From Xanthobacter aminoxidans (GTDB taxonomy: Bacteria > Pseudomonadota > Alphaproteobacteria > Rhizobiales > Xanthobacteraceae): a DNA stretch of 64,000 nt. Under the pieces are notes generated by a model. It did no database searches. It was not told where the DNA came from and saw nothing but the letters and a program-made list of their open reading frames with translations. The stretch is from the NCBI RefSeq assembly GCF_023571765.1, contig NZ_JAMJXC010000005.1, forward strand, positions 124,001-188,000. Direction: 5' to 3'. Positions 60,625 to 64,000 of this stretch are shown here, piece after piece; the stretch's first letter is position 1; the number at the start of each line of letters is the position of its first letter. The position numbers and the translations under genes were made by a program.

Positions 60625-61878
60625 ATGCGCCGCTTCTCCCTTCCTACCCTCCTCGCCGAGGCGCTGAATGCCCACACGGGCTGGAGCCGCCAGTGGCGCA
60701 ACCCGACGCCCAAGCCGGCCTACGATGTCCTCATCATCGGCGGCGGCAGCCACGGCCTCGGCGCCGCCTACTACCTCGCCAAGGAGCATGGCCTCCGCAA
60801 CATCGCGGTGTTGGAGAAGGGCTGGATCGGCGGCGGCAATTCCGGCCGCAACACCACCATCATCCGCTCCAACTACCTCTATGACGAAAGCGCCGCCCTC
60901 TACGAGCACGCGGTGAAGCTGTGGGAAGGGCTCTCGCAGGAGTTGAACTACAACGTCATGTTCTCCCAGCGCGGCGTGCTGATGCTGGCCCACAACCAGC
61001 ACGACGTGCAGAGCTTCAAGCGCCACGTCTATTCCAACCGCCTCAACGGCATCGACAACGAGTGGCTGACGCGGGAACAGACGAAGGAATTCTGCCCGCA
61101 GCTGAACATCTCGCCGGACATCCGCTATCCCGTGCTCGGCGGCGCCCTCCAGCGGCGTGGCGGCACGGCGCGGCACGACGCGGTGGTGTGGGGCTATGCC
61201 CGTGGCGCGGACGCGCTCGGTGTCGACATCATCCAGAATTGCGAGGTCACCGCCATCCATCGCGGGCCGGACGGCGCCGTGACCGGGGTGGAGACCACGC
61301 GCGGGCCGATCGGCGCGAAGAAGATCGGCGTCTCGGCGGCGGGGCACACCTCCATGGTCATGGCCATGGCCGGGGTGCGGATGCCGCTGGAAAGCTTCCC
61401 CCTTCAGGCGCTGGTCTCCGAGCCGGTGAAGCCGTGCTTTCCCTGCGTGCTCATGTCCAACGCGGTGCACGCCTATATCTCCCAGTCCGACAAGGGCGAG
61501 CTGGTGATCGGCGCGGGCACGGACCAGTATGTCTCCTACAGCCAGCAGGGCGGGCTCCACATCACCACCCACACGCTGGACGCCATCTGCGAACTGTTTC
61601 CCCAGTTCACGCGCATGAAGATGCTGCGCAACTGGGGCGGCATCGTCGACGTGACGCCGGACCGCTCGCCCATCATCGGCAAGACGCCTGTGAAGGGCCT
61701 CTATGTGAATTGCGGCTGGGGCACGGGCGGCTTCAAGGCGACGCCGGGCTCGGCCCATGTGTTCGCCCACACCATCGCCCGCGACGAGCCCCACCCCGTC
61801 AACGCCCCCTTCACCCTCGACCGCTTCCGCACCGGCCGCCTCATCGACGAGGCGGCGGCGGCGGCGGTGGCGCATTGA
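60625..61878 (+). CDS. soxB: Sarcosine oxidase beta subunit (heterotetrameric)
   Basis: A 417-residue FAD/FMN flavoprotein subunit that demethylates sarcosine to glycine, passing the methyl group toward tetrahydrofolate. FAD motif [18 protein letters not shown] (residues 35-52), [22 protein letters not shown], and the [13 protein letters not shown] stretch (near residue 187) carrying the His known to bind FMN covalently in this family. The C-terminus [19 protein letters not shown] is standard. First gene of the sox operon; soxD follows after 9 bp. Confidence 0.95.
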   Translation: MRRFSLPTLLAEALNAHTGWSRQWRNPTPKPAYDVLIIGGGSHGLGAAYYLAKEHGLRNIAVLEKGWIGGGNSGRNTTIIRSNYLYDESAALYEHAVKLWEGLSQELNYNVMFSQRGVLMLAHNQHDVQSFKRHVYSNRLNGIDNEWLTREQTKEFCPQLNISPDIRYPVLGGALQRRGGTARHDAVVWGYARGADALGVDIIQNCEVTAIHRGPDGAVTGVETTRGPIGAKKIGVSAAGHTSMVMAMAGVRMPLESFPLQALVSEPVKPCFPCVLMSNAVHAYISQSDKGELVIGAGTDQYVSYSQQGGLHITTHTLDAICELFPQFTRMKMLRNWGGIVDVTPDRSPIIGKTPVKGLYVNCGWGTGGFKATPGSAHVFAHTIARDEPHPVNAPFTLDRFRTGRLIDEAAAAAVAH

Positions 61879-61887
61879 GATCAGGCC

Positions 61888-62175
61888 ATGCTGCTCGTTC
61901 CCTGTCCCTATTGCGGGCCGCGCCCCGAGGTGGAATTCCGCTGCGGCGGCGAGGCGCACATCGCCCGCCCGGCTGATCCCGATGCCCTCGATGACGCCGC
62001 CTGGGCCGAATATCTCTTCGCCCGCACCAGCCCGAAGGGCCTCCATGCCGAGCGCTGGCTGCACGCCCACGGCTGCGGCCGCTGGTTCAACGCGCTGCGC
62101 AACACGGTGAGCGACGCCTTCATCACCACCTACGAGATGGGCCAGCCGCGCCCCGATATCGCGGGAGATCGCTGA
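61888..62175 (+). CDS. soxD: Sarcosine oxidase delta subunit
   Basis: A 95-residue zinc protein. Zinc ligands of the heterotetrameric enzyme are in place: Cys6 and Cys9 (VPCPYCGPR), His59 and Cys63 (WLHAHGCGRWFN). The family stretch YLFARTSPKGLHAERW is intact. It structurally caps the complex. The stop overlaps the soxA start (TGATG), so the order is soxB-soxD-soxA. Confidence 0.95.
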   Translation: MLLVPCPYCGPRPEVEFRCGGEAHIARPADPDALDDAAWAEYLFARTSPKGLHAERWLHAHGCGRWFNALRNTVSDAFITTYEMGQPRPDIAGDR

Positions 62176-64000
62176 TGGCCCAGGATTTCCGTCTTCCCGG
62201 CCGGGGCCGCATCGACCGCAAGAAGCCCATTGCCTTCACCTTCAACGGCCGCACCGTCGGGGGCTATGAAGGGGATACGCTCGCCTCGGCGCTGCTCGCC
62301 AGCGGCATCCGGCTGATGGGCCGCTCCTTCAAGTATCATCGCCCGCGCGGCGTGCTGACCCATGGCGCGGACGAGCCCAACGCCCTGTTCCAGGTGGATC
62401 GCGGCACCGGCCGGGCCGATCCCAACAACCGCGCCACTGTGGTGGAGGCGGTCGCCGGCCTGACGGTCTCCTCGCAGAACCACTGGCCCTCGCTGGAGCA
62501 TGACATCGGGCAGGTGAACGACCTCGTCGCCCCGGTGCTGACGGCGGGCTTCTACTACAAGACCTTCATGTGGCCGCGGTCCTTCTGGGACAAATTCTAC
62601 GAGCCGGCCATCCGCGCCGCCGCCGGTCTCGGCGTCGCGCCGGACGCGCCGGATGCGGACCGCTACGTCCATCGCAACACCCATTGCGACGTGCTGGTCG
62701 TCGGCGCGGGCCCGGCCGGCCTCGCGGCCGCGCTGGCGGCGTCGGAGGCGGGCAAGCGGGTGATCCTCGCCGACGAGCAGGCGGAGATGGGCGGCAGCCT
62801 CCTCGCCGATCTCACTTCCACCATCGATGGCAAGCCCGCCTCGGCCTTCGTCGCCGAGGCGCTGAAGACGCTGGCCGGGCGGGCGAACGTGACGCTGCTC
62901 AGCCGCACCACGGCGTTCGGCTATTACAACCACAACCACGTGGTCCTCACCGAGCGCGTCACCGATCACCTCGCCGCCCCTGACCCGAAGCTGCCGCGCG
63001 AGCGGCTGTGGCAGGTGCGGGCGAAGGAGGTGGTGCTCGCCACCGGCGCCCATGAACGTCCGCTCGGCTTCGCCGACAACGACCGGCCGGGCATCATGCT
63101 GGCCGATAGCGTGCGCACCTATGTGAACCGCTACGCCGTTGCACCGGGCCGGCGCATCGTCTTCGCCACCAACGGCGCCTCCGCCTATCGCGCGGCGGCG
63201 GATGCCAAGGCGGTGGGGCTGGACGTGACCCTCGTGGACCTGCGCCCCGAGGCCGAGATCGGCCCTGAGCGGGCGCTCCTCTCCGGGATCGAGCTTCTCG
63301 CCGGCCATACGGTCGTCGGCTCCACCGGCGGCAAGGCGGTGACGGGGCTGATTGTGGCGCCGCTGTCGGGCGGCAGCGTCGGCGCGCGGCGGACGCTGGC
63401 CTGCGATTGCGTCGGCATGTCCGGCGGCTGGACGCCGGCCGTGCATCTCTTCTCCCAGTCGCGCGGCAAGCTCACCTTCCGCACTGAGATCGACGCCTTC
63501 GTGCCGGGCACGTCGGTGCAGGCGGAGCGCTCGGCCGGCGCATGCAAGGGCACCTATGACCTCGCGAGCATCCTCGCCGAAGGCTGGGCGGCGGGCGCGG
63601 ATGCGGCCGGCGCGCCGTCAACCCGCGCCTTCGCTGCAACGCCGGCCACGCCCACCGGCTTCAAGGCGGCGCGGGTGCTGCCCACCGATGCCGACCCGAA
63701 GAACGTGCGCGCCTTCCTCGACTTCCAGAACGACGTGACCGCCAAGGACATCGGCCTTGCGGTGCGCGAGGGGTTCGAGAGCGTCGAGCATGTGAAGCGC
63801 TACACCACCAACAGCATGGCCACCGACCAGGGCAAGACCTCCAACATGGCCGCCCTCGGCCTCGTCTCGGAGATCCTGGCCAAGGACATTCCGCAGGTGG
63901 GCACCACCACCTTCCGGCCGCCCTACACGCCCGTCACATTCGGCGCCATCGTCGGCACGGCGCGGGGCGAGACCTTCGACCCCATCCGCACCGCGCCGGT
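62175..64000 (+). CDS. soxA: Sarcosine oxidase alpha subunit, 3-prime truncated by window edge
   Basis: At least 608 residues, open to the last base; full length is about 970-1000. N-terminal domain: IAFTFNGRTVGGYEGDTLAS, MGRSFKYHRPRGVLTHGADE. The NAD-binding motif is CDVLVVGAGPAGLAAALAAS near 172-191. Later parts (VLATGAHERPLGFADNDRPG, ALLSGIELLAGHTVVGSTG, FQNDVTAKDIGLAVREGF, YTTNSMATDQGKTSN) follow the family order; the folate-binding C-terminal domain lies beyond the window. No frameshift in the visible part. The remaining subunit gene soxG is expected next. Confidence 0.95.
   Translation, partial: MAQDFRLPGRGRIDRKKPIAFTFNGRTVGGYEGDTLASALLASGIRLMGRSFKYHRPRGVLTHGADEPNALFQVDRGTGRADPNNRATVVEAVAGLTVSSQNHWPSLEHDIGQVNDLVAPVLTAGFYYKTFMWPRSFWDKFYEPAIRAAAGLGVAPDAPDADRYVHRNTHCDVLVVGAGPAGLAAALAASEAGKRVILADEQAEMGGSLLADLTSTIDGKPASAFVAEALKTLAGRANVTLLSRTTAFGYYNHNHVVLTERVTDHLAAPDPKLPRERLWQVRAKEVVLATGAHERPLGFADNDRPGIMLADSVRTYVNRYAVAPGRRIVFATNGASAYRAAADAKAVGLDVTLVDLRPEAEIGPERALLSGIELLAGHTVVGSTGGKAVTGLIVAPLSGGSVGARRTLACDCVGMSGGWTPAVHLFSQSRGKLTFRTEIDAFVPGTSVQAERSAGACKGTYDLASILAEGWAAGADAAGAPSTRAFAATPATPTGFKAARVLPTDADPKNVRAFLDFQNDVTAKDIGLAVREGFESVEHVKRYTTNSMATDQGKTSNMAALGLVSEILAKDIPQVGTTTFRPPYTPVTFGAIVGTARGETFDPIRTAP

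Overview
The window is GC-rich DNA from the chromosome of an alphaproteobacterium, most likely a free-living, metabolically versatile member of the Hyphomicrobiales (Xanthobacter/Azorhizobium/Ancylobacter-like). Support for this: gene density near 95 percent, many 4-bp ATGA overlaps, many ABC importers beside catabolic enzymes, a C-terminally extended bS21, a DctBD-type pair, and an intergenic repeat (24495-24545) of a type common in Rhizobiales. I see no tRNA, rRNA, phage, transposase or CRISPR array.

Layout. (1) 1-10898: a crotonase/MFS/binding-protein operon with a divergent FadR-type repressor, acuI, a divergent YkuD-like lipoprotein, small genes (cspA, rpsU, three small proteins), a transglutaminase-like protein, an N-formylglutamate amidohydrolase-like enzyme and a TPR-less GT41 glycosyltransferase. 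(2) 10959-22305 (-): a probable 10-gene catabolic operon: cyclic amidohydrolase, formamidase-like hydrolase, three-subunit molybdenum hydroxylase (FeS subunit fused to a CoxG domain), Liv-type binding protein and LivHMGF. A MarR regulator is divergent at 22445. (3) 23013-31508 (-): cardiolipin synthase, then an operon of NMT1-type ABC importer, DctB-like kinase, DctD-like sigma-54 activator and a BKACE enzyme, preceded by a sigma-54 promoter with two upstream inverted repeats. (4) 31790-36727 (+): a compact cluster of thermostable-hemolysin-family GNAT-like protein, AMP-forming ligase, haem-oxygenase-like diiron protein, SDR, exported TPR-like protein and methyltransferase. A convergent QseB/PmrA-like two-component system follows (36732-38772). 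This is the best candidate for an undescribed system.

(5) 38974-45245: MFS exporter with divergent LysR, CitE-like lyase, diguanylate cyclase, OprB-type porin. (6) 45316-52594: a seven-gene operon (N-carbamoylsarcosine amidase-like hydrolase, PotDBCA-type importer, divergent M19 dipeptidase, DUF5943) with a divergent LysR. It plausibly feeds sarcosine to the heterotetrameric sarcosine oxidase (soxB-soxD-soxA) that begins at 60625 and runs off the end. (7) 52682-60283 (-): a complete moxR-DUF58-DUF4381-batA-batB/C-batD operon between these two sarcosine-related blocks.

Together the genes describe a bacterium equipped to sense, import and degrade organic nitrogen and carboxylic compounds, with separate transcription factors beside nearly every catabolic unit. 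All functional assignments rest on motif recognition by eye; no database search was run.
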